From Motilibacter deserti (GTDB lineage Bacteria; Actinomycetota; Actinomycetes; Motilibacterales; Motilibacteraceae), in the NCBI RefSeq assembly GCF_011250635.1, contig NZ_JAANNP010000004.1:124001-188000 (forward strand): a stretch of 64,000 nucleotides of DNA, in the 5' to 3' direction. The notes beneath the pieces were generated by a model. The model was not told the DNA's origin and searched no databases. It was given only the letters and a program-made list of their open reading frames with translations. The position numbers were made by a program, and so were the translations under genes. Shown piece after piece: positions 9,160-18,664 of the stretch. The first letter of the stretch is position 1. Each line of letters opens with the position of its first letter.

Positions 9160-9216
9160 GCCAGCGGCTGCGCGACGACCTGCGGCACCGCGCGTCCAGT
9201 CCTCCCGCACGCCGAC

Positions 9217-9233
9217 CGTGCCCCTCGGGCACG
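9217..9233 (+). terminator. Hairpin after the Calx-beta gene
   Basis: A perfect seven-base stem CGTGCCC / GGGCACG with a three-base loop lies 84 bases after the stop. No T-run follows, so termination activity is uncertain. Confidence 0.35.
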
Positions 9234-9277
9234 CCGTCGGGTGACGCCACCCCTTCCGGGGCGCGGGAAGGCGTGCC

Positions 9278-9991
9278 ATGGGTATGGCCCCCCGCGTGAG
9301 TGCTCCTCGCCGCCGTCGGTCCCGCGCCGCAGCCGTCGTTGCGCTGTCCCTCCTGCTGCTGCTGAGCGCGTGCAGCGTCAGCGTCGGCGACCCCGACGAG
9401 GTGCCCGAGCCCGAGCTCGTCGAGGACGGCAAGGTCACCCTGGACCTGCGGGCCCGGCCGACGCGCGAAGCGCTCGGCCTGGTGACCGGGGACAACGGCC
9501 ATTTCGAGGACCGGGCCACCGGCTCCGACGGCATCGAGGTCACCGTCCTGCTGCCGACCGGCAGCGTCCGCCTGCGCGCGTTCGGCTTCGGCTCGGAGTC
9601 ACTGGGCCACCCGCAGGAGCCCGTCGTGGACTCGTTCACGGCCCCGCCGAGCAGCAGCGTCGTCAACACCAACTACCCGTCCTTGCAGGCGGCCGCGGAG
9701 CAGCTGTACGCCTCCCGCGACGTCCTGGGGCTCGACGAGCAGGACCTGGCCACGCTCGCCGGCCCTGGCCCGGAGGGCGGCGGCAGCGGGGTCGGCGTCA
9801 TCGAGGGCCTGCGTGCCGGATGGCTCGAGGTCGACGTCGAGCTGCGCGGCGGCACGACCGGCGGGCCGAACGTCAACTACCTGTTCCGCTACTACGACTC
9901 GCGCTCGCGTGGGGCCGTGGTCAGCAGTCTGCCGGCACCGGACGCCGACGGTTCCCAGCACCGACCGGCCGACGACACCCGCTGTTCATGA
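9278..9991 (+). CDS. Lipoprotein of unknown function
   Basis: 237 residues. Arg-rich n-region, Leu-rich core and lipobox LLSAC place the lipidated Cys near residue 32, so the mature protein should be anchored on the outer face of the membrane. The mature part is acidic at first (DPDEVPEPELVEDG) and then mainly beta-like. It contains a stretch around residues 110-145 with SVVNTNYPSLQAAAEQL. No known domain is recognised. The ATG at 9278 gives the complete lipoprotein signal, and another ATG two codons later is equally possible. It lies between two other exported proteins on the same strand and is followed 22 bases later by the metallophosphoesterase, so co-transcription with that gene is plausible. 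Confidence 0.75.
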   Translation: MGMAPRVSAPRRRRSRAAAVVALSLLLLLSACSVSVGDPDEVPEPELVEDGKVTLDLRARPTREALGLVTGDNGHFEDRATGSDGIEVTVLLPTGSVRLRAFGFGSESLGHPQEPVVDSFTAPPSSSVVNTNYPSLQAAAEQLYASRDVLGLDEQDLATLAGPGPEGGGSGVGVIEGLRAGWLEVDVELRGGTTGGPNVNYLFRYYDSRSRGAVVSSLPAPDADGSQHRPADDTRCS

Positions 9992-10013
9992 CACGTCGGA
10001 AGCCTCCGGGTGC

Positions 10014-11789
10014 ATGACCACTCGACACGGCAGCCCCGCGCTGCGGGCACGCCGCGCCGCCCTGATCCCGCTCGCCCTAGCGAGCTCCGTCGCCGCGGTC
10101 ACCGGGCTTCCGGCTCCTGCGGCCGCCGCCGCCGCCGACGACCCGGCCGCCGTCTGCGCCGCGATGGACGACGGCGTCCACCTGCGCATGGACGGCCGGG
10201 GCGACAGCCTGCTGACCACCTCCCGTGAGGAGGCCGATGCTGCCGCCTCCGGGCGGGGCTACACCGACGACGACGGCGTAGCCTTCCTCGCCGCAGCCGC
10301 GGCCGGACCCGGCAGCGAGCCCGTGCACCGGCTGCAGCACCCCGGCAGCGGCCGCACCGCGTACGCCCTGCACCCGGCGCGGATCGCGGCGCTCCAGGCG
10401 GCGGGCTACGTCCTGCAGGCCACCCCCGCCTTCCACGCAGTGGCCGACGCCGAGCCGTGCCTGGACCCGGTCTACGAGCTGGTGCGCCCCGGCGACGGGC
10501 AGCAGCGCCTCGCGGTGACGAAGGGCCAGCGCAAGGAGCTCGAGGCCGACGGGTTCCGCTACGTCGGCGTCGCGTTCCACTCCGGCACCGACCGGCAGTT
10601 CTCCATCGCCGTCATCCCGGACACGCAGCACGAGGTCCACGTCACCAAGGCCAACAACGTCTTCACCCACCGGGCCCAGTGGCTGTCGGACAACGAGGAC
10701 GCGCTCGACCTGCGCTACATCACGCACACCGGCGACGTCGTCGACTGGGACACGCCGAACCATGAGCAGTACGAGAAGGCCAAGCCCGGCGTCGACATCC
10801 TCGACCGCACGGGCATCCCGTACTCCTTCGCCATCGGCAACCACGACACGATGGCCACCGACGTCGGGGGCAGCGCCCGCCCGGGCCAGGACACCCGCGC
10901 CAACCAGCGCATCACCGACACGTTCAACGCCTACTTCGGGGTCGACCACGTCGAGAACCTGCGCGGCGCCTATCAGCCGGGCAAGGTCGACAACATCTAC
11001 ACCACCTTCGCGGCCGGCGGCGTCGACTGGCTCGTGCTGCACCTGGAGCTGTGGCCGCGTACGGAGACGGTCCGCTGGGCGGACGCGGTGATCGCCGCTC
11101 ACCCCGAGCACAACGTCATCGTCAACACGCACTCCTTCCTCACCGGCGACGGCAGCGTCTACCAGACCAACGGCGGCTACGGGGCGAACAGCCCGCAGTT
11201 CCTCTGGGACCAGGCGCTCAAGAAGCATGCGAACGTGCGCTTCATCCTGTCGGGCCACACAGGGCAGTGGGCCTACCGGGCGATGACGGGGGACCACGGC
11301 AACCGGGTGGCCGCGATCAACACGACCCTGCACGACACGACGCAGAACCCGACCCGCATCGTGCAGTTCGACACCGCCTCGGACTCGATGGCGAGCTACG
11401 TCTACCGGCCGTGGTCCCAGACCTACCTGACGACCGCTGCGCTCGACCTGGACCGGCTCGACCTCGTCGTCCCGGCCGAGGAGCGTGTCGAGCGCCTCAC
11501 CGCGCGGGTCGTCGGGCTGCGCGACGGCGGCCGCCTCGCCCCGCACGTCGCCGCCTCGCTGCTCGAGCGGCTGGACCGCGCGACGCGCGTCCTCGCCGAC
11601 GGGAGCGAGCAGCGGGCGATCGCGGCGGTGGAGCAGTTCGCGGCGCGAGTGCGCAACCAGGTCCGCGGTGACGCGGACGACCTGGCCGTGCGAGCCGAGC
11701 TGGACGCGGCCGTCTCCCGGCTGAGCAGCCTGCTCGCCGCCGTGGACGCGGCCGAGGCCACGGCGGCGAGCACAGCCTCAGCTATTTGA
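10014..11789 (+). CDS. Secreted calcineurin-like metallophosphoesterase with C-terminal FIMAH domain
   Basis: 591 residues from the ATG at 10014, which begins a clear signal peptide ending in an Ala-rich stretch near residue 40. The central domain carries the metallophosphoesterase motifs VIPDTQ near 201, HTGDVVDW near 242, IGNHD near 278 and SGHTGQW near 419, which hold the two metal ions. The last 100 residues, from about 490, are helical with the pattern LEQFxxRVRNQVR and match the FIMAH domain, often found at the C terminus of exported enzymes. The substrate is unknown; phosphodiester or phosphomonoester hydrolysis outside the cell is expected. A second FIMAH domain in the window is on the degenerate multicopper oxidase near 60.3 kb. 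Confidence 0.88.
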   Translation: MTTRHGSPALRARRAALIPLALASSVAAVTGLPAPAAAAAADDPAAVCAAMDDGVHLRMDGRGDSLLTTSREEADAAASGRGYTDDDGVAFLAAAAAGPGSEPVHRLQHPGSGRTAYALHPARIAALQAAGYVLQATPAFHAVADAEPCLDPVYELVRPGDGQQRLAVTKGQRKELEADGFRYVGVAFHSGTDRQFSIAVIPDTQHEVHVTKANNVFTHRAQWLSDNEDALDLRYITHTGDVVDWDTPNHEQYEKAKPGVDILDRTGIPYSFAIGNHDTMATDVGGSARPGQDTRANQRITDTFNAYFGVDHVENLRGAYQPGKVDNIYTTFAAGGVDWLVLHLELWPRTETVRWADAVIAAHPEHNVIVNTHSFLTGDGSVYQTNGGYGANSPQFLWDQALKKHANVRFILSGHTGQWAYRAMTGDHGNRVAAINTTLHDTTQNPTRIVQFDTASDSMASYVYRPWSQTYLTTAALDLDRLDLVVPAEERVERLTARVVGLRDGGRLAPHVAASLLERLDRATRVLADGSEQRAIAAVEQFAARVRNQVRGDADDLAVRAELDAAVSRLSSLLAAVDAAEATAASTASAI

Positions 11790-11806
11790 CGGGCCCGCAA
11801 GCCGGC

Positions 11807-11850
11807 ACGAGCCGCAGCCCCCGGGAGAGCCCTCGGGGGCTGCGGCTCGT
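11807..11850 (+). terminator. Strong hairpin terminator
   Basis: A perfect 17-base stem at 11807-11823 and 11834-11850 with a ten-base loop lies 17 bases after the metallophosphoesterase stop. No long T-run follows, as is usual in actinomycetes. Confidence 0.75.
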
Positions 11851-11898
11851 CCGCTGTCTCATCTGCGCGCACAATGGGCACGACGCGGAGGGAGCGCC

Positions 11899-12348
11899 AT
11901 GGCCACCGGCAGCACCGGCCTCGACGAGTCGGCCCTGCTCGCGACGCCGGCCCGGCAGCTGGCGCAGATCTACACAGCCGCGGAGCACCGGCCGCTGCCG
12001 GACGGCCGCGCGGACGGCATCTTCCTCTGGGCTGCCGGCACCCGTGCCGCCCGTCCGGTCGCGCGGCTGGTGTCCCTCGCGTGGCGCGGGAAGGTCGTCG
12101 ACAACGCGCGATGCCGCGTCGTGAACCGCGTGACGCCGATGGGGCTGCTCGCGGTCCGCGCCGCGCTGGACAGCGGGCCGAGCCGCGCCGACGGCAGGAC
12201 GAGCGTCGTCCTCGACTACTCGAGGACGTCGCTCGTCGCCCGGCCGGTGCGCGACGAGCTGCGCCTCGTCGCGCCGGGCCTCTACCTCGGCGCGGCCTAC
12301 CTGTGGCGTCGGCGCGTCGCGTGGTTCACCCTGCGCTTCCCGAGCTGA
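11899..12348 (+). CDS. Conserved hypothetical protein
   Basis: 149 residues, ATG at 11899 with GGAGCG six bases upstream. There is no signal peptide or membrane segment. The body alternates short hydrophobic and basic strands, with WRGKVVDNARCRVVNRVTP near residue 60 and LDYSRTSLVARPVRDELR near 105. The pattern looks like a small beta-barrel of the kind found in actinobacterial and proteobacterial hypothetical proteins, but no function is assigned. It ends one base before the convergent subtilase gene's stop codon. Confidence 0.7.
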   Translation: MATGSTGLDESALLATPARQLAQIYTAAEHRPLPDGRADGIFLWAAGTRAARPVARLVSLAWRGKVVDNARCRVVNRVTPMGLLAVRAALDSGPSRADGRTSVVLDYSRTSLVARPVRDELRLVAPGLYLGAAYLWRRRVAWFTLRFPS

Positions 12349-12349
12349 G

Positions 12350-14440
12350 TCAGCGCGCGGTGTGCCGCCGGCTCGCCGTGACCGTCCCGCCGAGCCCACC
12401 GACGCTGGGCACCCGGACCCGGAGCACCGACACGCCCTTCGGCGGGGCCCACACGAGCGTCGCCCGGCCGTTCGCGCCGAGCCGGGCCGCCGCGCGCTCC
12501 ACCCACGTGGTCCCGAGGAGCTGCTCGAGCCGGACGCGGGTGCCACGGGCGGCCCCGGTCACGAGGGCGGGGAACCGGGTCCGTGTCCTCGCCTTGCCGG
12601 TGCTGCGGGCGGTCCACTCGGCGACGGGCACGACCGTGCAGTTGCCGACCTCCGCCGTGGCGGTCGCGCCGGTCGTCGAGGTCACCTCGACGGTCAGGGC
12701 GGCGCTGACGCGCAGCGGCGCGCGTAGCTCGAAGCGGCCCTCGTGCAGCGTCCCCGTCGCGATGACCCGGCCGCCCGTCAGCAGCCGCACGGTGCCCTGC
12801 ACCGAGCGGAGCATCAGGGTCGCCGTGCCGCGGACCGAGACCCACGCGCCGAACGGCAGCGGCCTGTCGCCCGTCCCGAGCTCAGCCGTCACGACGATGC
12901 CGCGCGGCACGACCGGAGCGACCGGGGCGGGCAGCGCCGCCGGGACCGGCACCGGGGCCTCGATGACCGGGGCCGGAGCGGGCGCCGGCGCGGCCGGCGC
13001 CGGGGCGGGCGCCGGGGCGGGCGCCGGCGCCGGCGCAGCGACGGGAGCGGGAGCCGGCACGAACGCGGGCACCGGCAGCGGCACGACCGGTGCCGCGACG
13101 GGGACCGGCAGGGCGGCCGGGACCGGCGCCCGCACGGCGGCGAGCGTGCTCGCAGGAGGATCCGTCACGTCCGCCGGCTGCGTGGTCAGCGCCGCTGAGG
13201 GGTCGACGAGCCCGTAGCCCGTCGCGTTGTCGAACCCCGGGATGGACAGGTCGTCGGCGGTGGCCTCCAGGTGGCGGCGGAGCTGGGCCGGTGTCAGCTC
13301 GGGCCAGGCGCCGAGGACGAGGGCGGCGGTCGCCGCAGCGTACGGCGTGGCCATGGACGTGCCGCTGAGCGAGGTGTAGCGCTTGCGGGGGTAGGTCGAG
13401 TAGATCGACGACCCGGGCGCGGCGAGGTCGATGTGCGCGCCGGTCGAGGAGGACGAGGTGCGCGCGTCGGAGGAGTCGGTCGACCCGACGGCGAGGACCG
13501 TGGGATAGGCCGCCGGGTAGGACACCGCGCTGGTGGTGGCGCCGTCGTTGCCCATGGCGGCGACGACGACCGCGCCCTGGTCCTCGGCGTAGCGGACCGC
13601 GCTCTCCAGCACGGGGTCCGACGTGGTGGAGCCGAGCGAGAGGTTGAGCACCCGGGCGCCGTGGTCGACCGCCCAGACGATGCCCTTCGCCACGTCCGAG
13701 CCCCAGGCGACGCCGTCGTAGCCGAAGACGCGCACCGGCATGAGCTGCGCGTCCGGCAGCAGCCCTGCGACGCCCGTGCCGTTGCCGACCTCGGCCGCGA
13801 GGATGCCCGCGACGTGGGTGCCGTGGCCATTGGAGTCGGTACGCCCGTCCCCGCCGTAGACCACGTCCGTGCCCGGGACGAGCACGCCGTCGAGGTCGGG
13901 GTGGCCGGCGTCGACGCCGGTGTCGAGCACGGCGACGACCGGGGGAGTGCCGTGCGGCAGGTCCCGCACGGCCTCGGCCTGCAGCCGGTCGAGCCCCCAC
14001 TGGCGCCAGCGGTAGCTGTCCTGCTTGAAGGCCGCGAGGGTGACGTCGCGGCGGTCGACCGTGGTGGCGATGACGGCCGGCTGGGCCGCGAGCACCTGCT
14101 GCGCGACCGCCGCGTCCGCGGCGGCGACGTCCAGCGTCGCGACCTGCAGCCCGTCGTCGGTCACGGCGGACACGGCCAGCCGCGTCTCGGGCTCGCCGGC
14201 GCTCGGGAGCGCGTCCGCAATGGCCTCGGTGGCCACGGGGGTCAGCCCGGCGACGACATCGTCGGGCAGGACGGCGGCGGCCGCGACCCGGGCGCGGCCG
14301 TCGGCGGAGGTGTCGGCCAGCGCCGGGGCGGCCGGCACGCCGAGGACGAGGGCCGCGGGGACCAGAGTGGCCAGCACGCGCGTACGTCGGCTGCCGCCGG
14401 TCGCGCCGGGGACGAGGGAGGTTCGAAATGGAGCTGCCAC
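12350..14440 (-). CDS. Secreted S8 (subtilisin-like) serine peptidase with Ala-Pro linker
   Basis: About 696 residues from the GTG at 14440, chosen because it keeps the Arg residues before the hydrophobic signal core; the Shine-Dalgarno site is weak. A pro-region covers about residues 40-135. The catalytic triad is visible as AVLDTGVD, NGHGTHVAGI and SGTSMATP. A low-complexity linker of alternating Ala and Pro (about residues 440-520) separates the protease from a C-terminal beta domain of roughly 150 residues that resembles carbohydrate-binding or fibronectin-like modules. It is an exported, self-processed protease whose substrate is unknown. The stop codon is one base from the convergent hypothetical gene, leaving no room for a separate terminator. 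Confidence 0.87.
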   Translation of the reverse strand: MAAPFRTSLVPGATGGSRRTRVLATLVPAALVLGVPAAPALADTSADGRARVAAAAVLPDDVVAGLTPVATEAIADALPSAGEPETRLAVSAVTDDGLQVATLDVAAADAAVAQQVLAAQPAVIATTVDRRDVTLAAFKQDSYRWRQWGLDRLQAEAVRDLPHGTPPVVAVLDTGVDAGHPDLDGVLVPGTDVVYGGDGRTDSNGHGTHVAGILAAEVGNGTGVAGLLPDAQLMPVRVFGYDGVAWGSDVAKGIVWAVDHGARVLNLSLGSTTSDPVLESAVRYAEDQGAVVVAAMGNDGATTSAVSYPAAYPTVLAVGSTDSSDARTSSSSTGAHIDLAAPGSSIYSTYPRKRYTSLSGTSMATPYAAATAALVLGAWPELTPAQLRRHLEATADDLSIPGFDNATGYGLVDPSAALTTQPADVTDPPASTLAAVRAPVPAALPVPVAAPVVPLPVPAFVPAPAPVAAPAPAPAPAPAPAPAAPAPAPAPVIEAPVPVPAALPAPVAPVVPRGIVVTAELGTGDRPLPFGAWVSVRGTATLMLRSVQGTVRLLTGGRVIATGTLHEGRFELRAPLRVSAALTVEVTSTTGATATAEVGNCTVVPVAEWTARSTGKARTRTRFPALVTGAARGTRVRLEQLLGTTWVERAAARLGANGRATLVWAPPKGVSVLRVRVPSVGGLGGTVTASRRHTAR
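12955..13130 (-). repeat. Ala-Pro low-complexity coding repeat
   Basis: GC-rich imperfect repeats based on GGCGCCGGG code for alternating Ala and Pro in the subtilase linker. They are prone to slippage and assembly error. Confidence 0.8.
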
Positions 14441-14502
14441 GTCCGGAGGGATCGGCCGGCCCGGGACGAAAGGCGCGCCGCCGAACGGGTGAAAACCTCG
14501 CC

Positions 14503-16989
14503 TCAGTCGGAGTGCGGCGCGCTCTCCGGGTGCCGTGCCGCCCACGACCGGCCTCCGCGGTCCGCCCTGTGCGGCCGCCGCGGCGGTGGCTCGTCGTGGA
14601 CCTGGCGCGGCAACGGCTCGCGCCCCGGCGGCTGGCGAGGCCGCGGCGGGGGCTGGAGCGCCGGGACGGGCCGGGTGACCGAGGAGCCCGGCGCCAGGGT
14701 CACAGGCTCCCCGTGGTGGAAGATCTCGAGCTTCTCCTCGTCGTGCCCCTCGGCCGGCGCCATGGAGTACGTCGCCTGTCGCCCGTCGGTCTCCACGCGG
14801 ACGCGGCACCCGTGGTGGCGGACGGTGAACGCGAGCCGGCGCAGCCCGTTCGGCAGCCGGGGGGAGAAGCGAAGCGTCGCCCCCTCGTCGCGCAGCCCCC
14901 CGAAGCCGTCGACGAGGGCCACCCACACGCCGGCGAGTGACGCCATGTGCAGGCCGTCTCCCGTATTCGACTTCAGGTCGTGCAGATCGGTGAAGGCAGC
15001 TTCGGCGGTGTAGGCGTAGGCGAGGTCGAGATGGCCGACCTCGGCCGCGACGACCGCCTGCGTGCAGGCCGACAACGAGGAGTCACGGACGGTCAGGCCC
15101 TCGTAGTAGGCGAAGTTGCGCGCCTTCTGCTCGGCTGTGAACGCGTCACCGCGGCGGTGCAGCGCCATCACCAGGTCGGCCTGCTTGACGACCTGCTTGC
15201 GGTAGATGTCGAAGTAGGGGTAATGCAGCATGAGGGGGTAGTGCTCGGGCTCGGTGCTCTCGAAGTCCCACACCGCGAGCCGCGTGAACCCGTCGGCCTG
15301 CGGGTGCACACCCAGCTTCTCGTCGTACGGGACGACGACCGCCCGCGCACACCGCTGCCAGGCCTCGGCCTCCTCGTCATCGACCAGCAGCCGGCGGGCA
15401 GCGCCCGGGTAGCGGGCCACGGCGTCGGCAGCCGCCTCGAGGTTCCGCTGGGCCATGAGATTGGTGTAGACGTTGTTGTCCGCGACGGCGCTGTATTCGT
15501 CGGGGCCGGTCACCCCGTCGATGCGGAACTCGTCGACCGCCTCGTCGTAGTGGCCGAGCGACCGCCAGAGCCGGGCCGTCTCGACGAGCAGCTCCACGCC
15601 GATGTCCTCCGCGAACTGCTCGTCCGCCGTGGCGTCGCAGTAGCGCACGACGGCGTCGGCGATGTCGGCGTTGACGTGGAAGGCAGCGGTGCCGGCGGGC
15701 CAGTAGGCCGAGCACTCGGCGCCGTCGATCGTGCGCCACGGGAAGGCTGCGCCCGCCAGCCCCAGCTGGCGGGCGCGGTCGCGGGCCTCGGGGAGCGTGT
15801 CGTAGCGCCAGCGCAGGAAGTCCGACGCTGCGCCGGGGGCCGTGCGGGTCAGCGGCGGCAGCACGAACGCCTCGGTGTCCCAGAAGCAGTGGCCGTCGTA
15901 GCCCGGCCCGGTCAGGCCCTTGGCCGGGATGGGCCGCCGCTCGGCGCGGGCGCCGGACTGCAGGACGTGGAAGAGCGCGAACCGGACGGCCTGCTGCAGG
16001 GCGGGGTCGCCGTCGAGCTCGATCTCCGCGCCGTCCCAGTAGTCGTCGAGGTAGGCCCGCTGGTCGCTGAGCAGGCACTCCCAGCCGGTCTGCTCCGCGC
16101 CCGTCAGCGCCGCCGCGACCTGGTCACGCAGCGCGGGCACCGACCGCTCGGCCGACCACCCGTAGCTCACGAGCTTGACCACCCGGAGCCGCTGACCGGG
16201 CTCGAGGGCAGCGGTGAACGTCACTCTCGACAGGTCCGGGAAGGACTCGCCGCGTACGTCCACGTCGACGCCGTCGGGTGCGTCGAGCAGGTGGGACATG
16301 GCGGTCGCCACGCGCAGCCCGCTCTGCTTCGTCTCGTGCAGCAGCGCGCCCGAGGTCCCCGCAGCAGAGTGCTCGACGCTGCGCAGCGGGTTCTCCAGCG
16401 CCGACGAGACCCGCGGGTCGTCGTGCACCGGCCCGGGCAGCACCTCGTTCGCGACGAGCTCGGACTGGACCACCACGCGGGCTGCCGCGTCCACCGGCTC
16501 CACGACGTACTCGATCGCGACGATGGAGCGGTGGGTGAACGACACGAGACGCGTGGTCGTCACCCGCACGGTCCGGTCGGCGGGCGAGCGCCACTCCGCG
16601 CGTCGGGTCAGGGTCCCGGCCCGGAAGTCCAGGACGCGCTCGTGGAAGATGAGGTCGCCGTAGCGGACGTCGAACGGCTCGTCGTCGACCAGGAGGCGCA
16701 TGATCTTGCCGTTGGTGACGTCGATGAGGCTCTGCCCCGACTCGGGATACCCGTATCCGGCTTCTGCATAGGGCAGCGGGCGCAGCTCGTAGACGGAGTT
16801 GAGGTAGGTCCCGGGCAGCCCGTGCGGCTCGCCCTCGTCGAGGTTCGCGCGCACCCCGATGTGGCCGTTGGACAGCGCCAGCAACGACTCCGAGCGCGAC
16901 AGCAGCGGCTCGTGCAGCGCCGTCTCGCGCAGGCACCAGGGCTCGACCGGGAAGACGTCGTCCTGCTCGGGCAGGTGCCGGCGGATCAC
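14503..16989 (-). CDS. Glycoside hydrolase family 65 disaccharide phosphorylase
   Basis: 828 residues. GH65 enzymes phosphorolyse alpha-linked disaccharides such as maltose, trehalose or kojibiose, releasing beta-glucose 1-phosphate. The N-terminal super-sandwich domain begins with [20 protein letters not shown]. The (alpha/alpha)6 barrel holds [10 protein letters not shown] and the general acid in TGPDEYS, with Glu near residue 498. [13 protein letters not shown] near 605 belongs to the phosphate-binding region, which favours a phosphorylase over a hydrolase. The last 55 residues are a Pro/Arg-rich tail unusual for the family. The GTG start overlaps the stop of the upstream phosphoglucomutase gene by four bases (GTGA), so the two form an operon like Rv3400-Rv3401 of mycobacteria. 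The donor sugar cannot be read from sequence. Confidence 0.92.
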   Translation of the reverse strand: MIRRHLPEQDDVFPVEPWCLRETALHEPLLSRSESLLALSNGHIGVRANLDEGEPHGLPGTYLNSVYELRPLPYAEAGYGYPESGQSLIDVTNGKIMRLLVDDEPFDVRYGDLIFHERVLDFRAGTLTRRAEWRSPADRTVRVTTTRLVSFTHRSIVAIEYVVEPVDAAARVVVQSELVANEVLPGPVHDDPRVSSALENPLRSVEHSAAGTSGALLHETKQSGLRVATAMSHLLDAPDGVDVDVRGESFPDLSRVTFTAALEPGQRLRVVKLVSYGWSAERSVPALRDQVAAALTGAEQTGWECLLSDQRAYLDDYWDGAEIELDGDPALQQAVRFALFHVLQSGARAERRPIPAKGLTGPGYDGHCFWDTEAFVLPPLTRTAPGAASDFLRWRYDTLPEARDRARQLGLAGAAFPWRTIDGAECSAYWPAGTAAFHVNADIADAVVRYCDATADEQFAEDIGVELLVETARLWRSLGHYDEAVDEFRIDGVTGPDEYSAVADNNVYTNLMAQRNLEAAADAVARYPGAARRLLVDDEEAEAWQRCARAVVVPYDEKLGVHPQADGFTRLAVWDFESTEPEHYPLMLHYPYFDIYRKQVVKQADLVMALHRRGDAFTAEQKARNFAYYEGLTVRDSSLSACTQAVVAAEVGHLDLAYAYTAEAAFTDLHDLKSNTGDGLHMASLAGVWVALVDGFGGLRDEGATLRFSPRLPNGLRRLAFTVRHHGCRVRVETDGRQATYSMAPAEGHDEEKLEIFHHGEPVTLAPGSSVTRPVPALQPPPRPRQPPGREPLPRQVHDEPPPRRPHRADRGGRSWAARHPESAPHSD

Positions 16990-17741
16990 GCCTCCTCCAG
17001 CAGCTCGGACAGGTCCTGCACGACGACGTCGGCGCCGTGCTCCTTGAGCGCGTCGGCCTGTCCCACCCGGTCGACCCCGACGACGTGCCCGAACCGGCCG
17101 GCGTGCCCGGCCGCGACGCCGGCGAGCGCGTCCTCGAAGACCGCGGCGTGCTCGGGCGCGACGTCGAGCGCGGCGGCCCCGGCCAGGAAGGTGTCGGGCG
17201 CGGGCTTGCCGGGCAGGTGCCGCTCCCGCGCTACGACCCCGTCGATCCGCGCCTCGAAGAGGTTCTCGATGCCGGTCACCCGGAGCACCTCAGCCGTGTT
17301 GGCGCTCGAGGAGACTACGGCCGTGCGCAGCCCCGCGGCACGCGCCGCCTCGACGAAGGCGATGCTGCTGGAGTAGACCTCGACCCCGTCCTCGCGGATG
17401 CGCCGCTGCACGACCTCGTTCTTGCGGTTGCTCAGCCCGTTCACCGTTTCGGCGTCCGGCGGGTCGCCCGGGCTGCCCGCCGGCAGCTCGATCCCGCGAG
17501 AGGCCAGGAACGAGGCGGTCCCGTCGGCCCGCGGCTTGCCGTCGACGTACTCGTCGTAGTCGTCGGCCGCGTCGAACGGCACGAACGCCTCGCCGGTGCG
17601 CTCGGCCCGGTCGCGCAGGTAGGCGTCGAACGTCTCCTTCCACGCCGCGGCGTGGACCTTCGCGGTCTGGGTGAGCACGCCGTCGAGGTCGAAGAGGCAG
17701 GCTCGGATGGCAGGGGGGAGGGTCGGCCGTCCGTTTCTCAT
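16986..17741 (-). CDS. Beta-phosphoglucomutase family HAD phosphatase
   Basis: 251 residues, a HAD-IA enzyme. [10 protein letters not shown] near residue 15 has the nucleophile and the acid/base Asp two residues later. SSSANT near 147 is motif [10 protein letters not shown] near 178 supplies the Lys, and [14 protein letters not shown] near 200 is motif IV. The cap has the long insertion with [12 protein letters not shown] near 60 that is typical of partners of GH65 phosphorylases. It should convert beta-glucose 1-phosphate to glucose 6-phosphate, completing the pathway started by the coupled downstream gene. It is the first gene of a two-gene operon. No sugar transporter is adjacent. Confidence 0.88.
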   Translation of the reverse strand: MRNGRPTLPPAIRACLFDLDGVLTQTAKVHAAAWKETFDAYLRDRAERTGEAFVPFDAADDYDEYVDGKPRADGTASFLASRGIELPAGSPGDPPDAETVNGLSNRKNEVVQRRIREDGVEVYSSSIAFVEAARAAGLRTAVVSSSANTAEVLRVTGIENLFEARIDGVVARERHLPGKPAPDTFLAGAAALDVAPEHAAVFEDALAGVAAGHAGRFGHVVGVDRVGQADALKEHGADVVVQDLSELLEEA

Positions 17742-17805
17742 CGGGACACGCGTACCCAGGCTCCGGAACGGCTACCCGTCCGTGTGCCCCGATCGACGGC
17801 GCGGC

Positions 17806-18582
17806 TCATCCCGGCACCCGGGCTGCGTGGCCCAGCAGCGCCTGGGCCGCGGAGTCGAGAACGGCGAGCACCTCGGGGCTGGTGAGCGACTCGAACGAGC
17901 CGGCCGGCCCGTCGAGCGAGAGGCACCCGACCACACGCGGGACGGGGGAGGAGTCGTCGACCACCGGCGTCGCGACCACCACGGCGTACTTGTCGCGGAC
18001 GTCCACGAACTCGTCGTAGGTCAGCCCCTGGCGGACGGCCTCCGGGACGAGCGTCTCCCACTCCTCCCGCGTGCACGGGAGCAGCGCGCGGTAGACCGCG
18101 TCCAGGTCCTGGGCCACGACCTGCCGCATCGCGACGCACGACCCGACGACCCCGACCCCGGGCCGCCAGTCGATGCCCGACGCGCCGAGGCGGTGGCGGG
18201 GGCGCAGCCGGTGGACCCGCCGGAGGCGTTCGCGCCGCCCCGCTCCGACGAGCCGGAGGAGGCCGGGCCGTTCCAGCCGGTAGGCCGCCGCTCCGAGGTC
18301 GCGGTAGTCGAGCCCGGTGGCGTCGGCCACCGCCCAGGCGGCAGCGGTGAGCAGCTGCTCGGCCCGCTCCCGCCGGGCGCCGAGCCGGCGCGTACGCCAC
18401 TCCTGCACGGCTGCGGCGCTCGTCGACCCGGCGCTCAGCAGCGCCGAGGCCACGACCAGGACGACCAGCAGCGGCCGGGGCGGGGCCCAGGCCCCGACCG
18501 TGCGCAACGCCAGCGCGGCGACGACGACCGCGGCCACCACCGCGACCGACACCTTCAGCACGAGCAGCCAGAGTCTGTCCAC
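17806..18582 (-). CDS. Membrane-anchored GAF-like sensor protein
   Basis: 258 residues from the GTG at 18582, which has GGAGGTG seven bases before it. Two hydrophobic segments at about residues 4-26 and 34-55 anchor the protein. The soluble part from about residue 120 has the layout of a GAF domain: GVGVVGSCVAMRQ near 132, a long variable region, and PRVVGCLSLDGPAGSF near 215. It is encoded 82 bases after the SpoIIE-type phosphatase on the same strand, so a joint signalling role is plausible. The ligand and output are not visible, because there is no kinase or DNA-binding domain. Confidence 0.68.
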   Translation of the reverse strand: MDRLWLLVLKVSVAVVAAVVVAALALRTVGAWAPPRPLLVVLVVASALLSAGSTSAAAVQEWRTRRLGARRERAEQLLTAAAWAVADATGLDYRDLGAAAYRLERPGLLRLVGAGRRERLRRVHRLRPRHRLGASGIDWRPGVGVVGSCVAMRQVVAQDLDAVYRALLPCTREEWETLVPEAVRQGLTYDEFVDVRDKYAVVVATPVVDDSSPVPRVVGCLSLDGPAGSFESLTSPEVLAVLDSAAQALLGHAARVPG

Positions 18583-18664
18583 CCCGTCACCTCCATGGCG
18601 ACCGTACGGGCCACCGGTGACAGAGCCGGGCGCGCGACCGGCTGCCTGCGCTCCCCTCCCCGGG

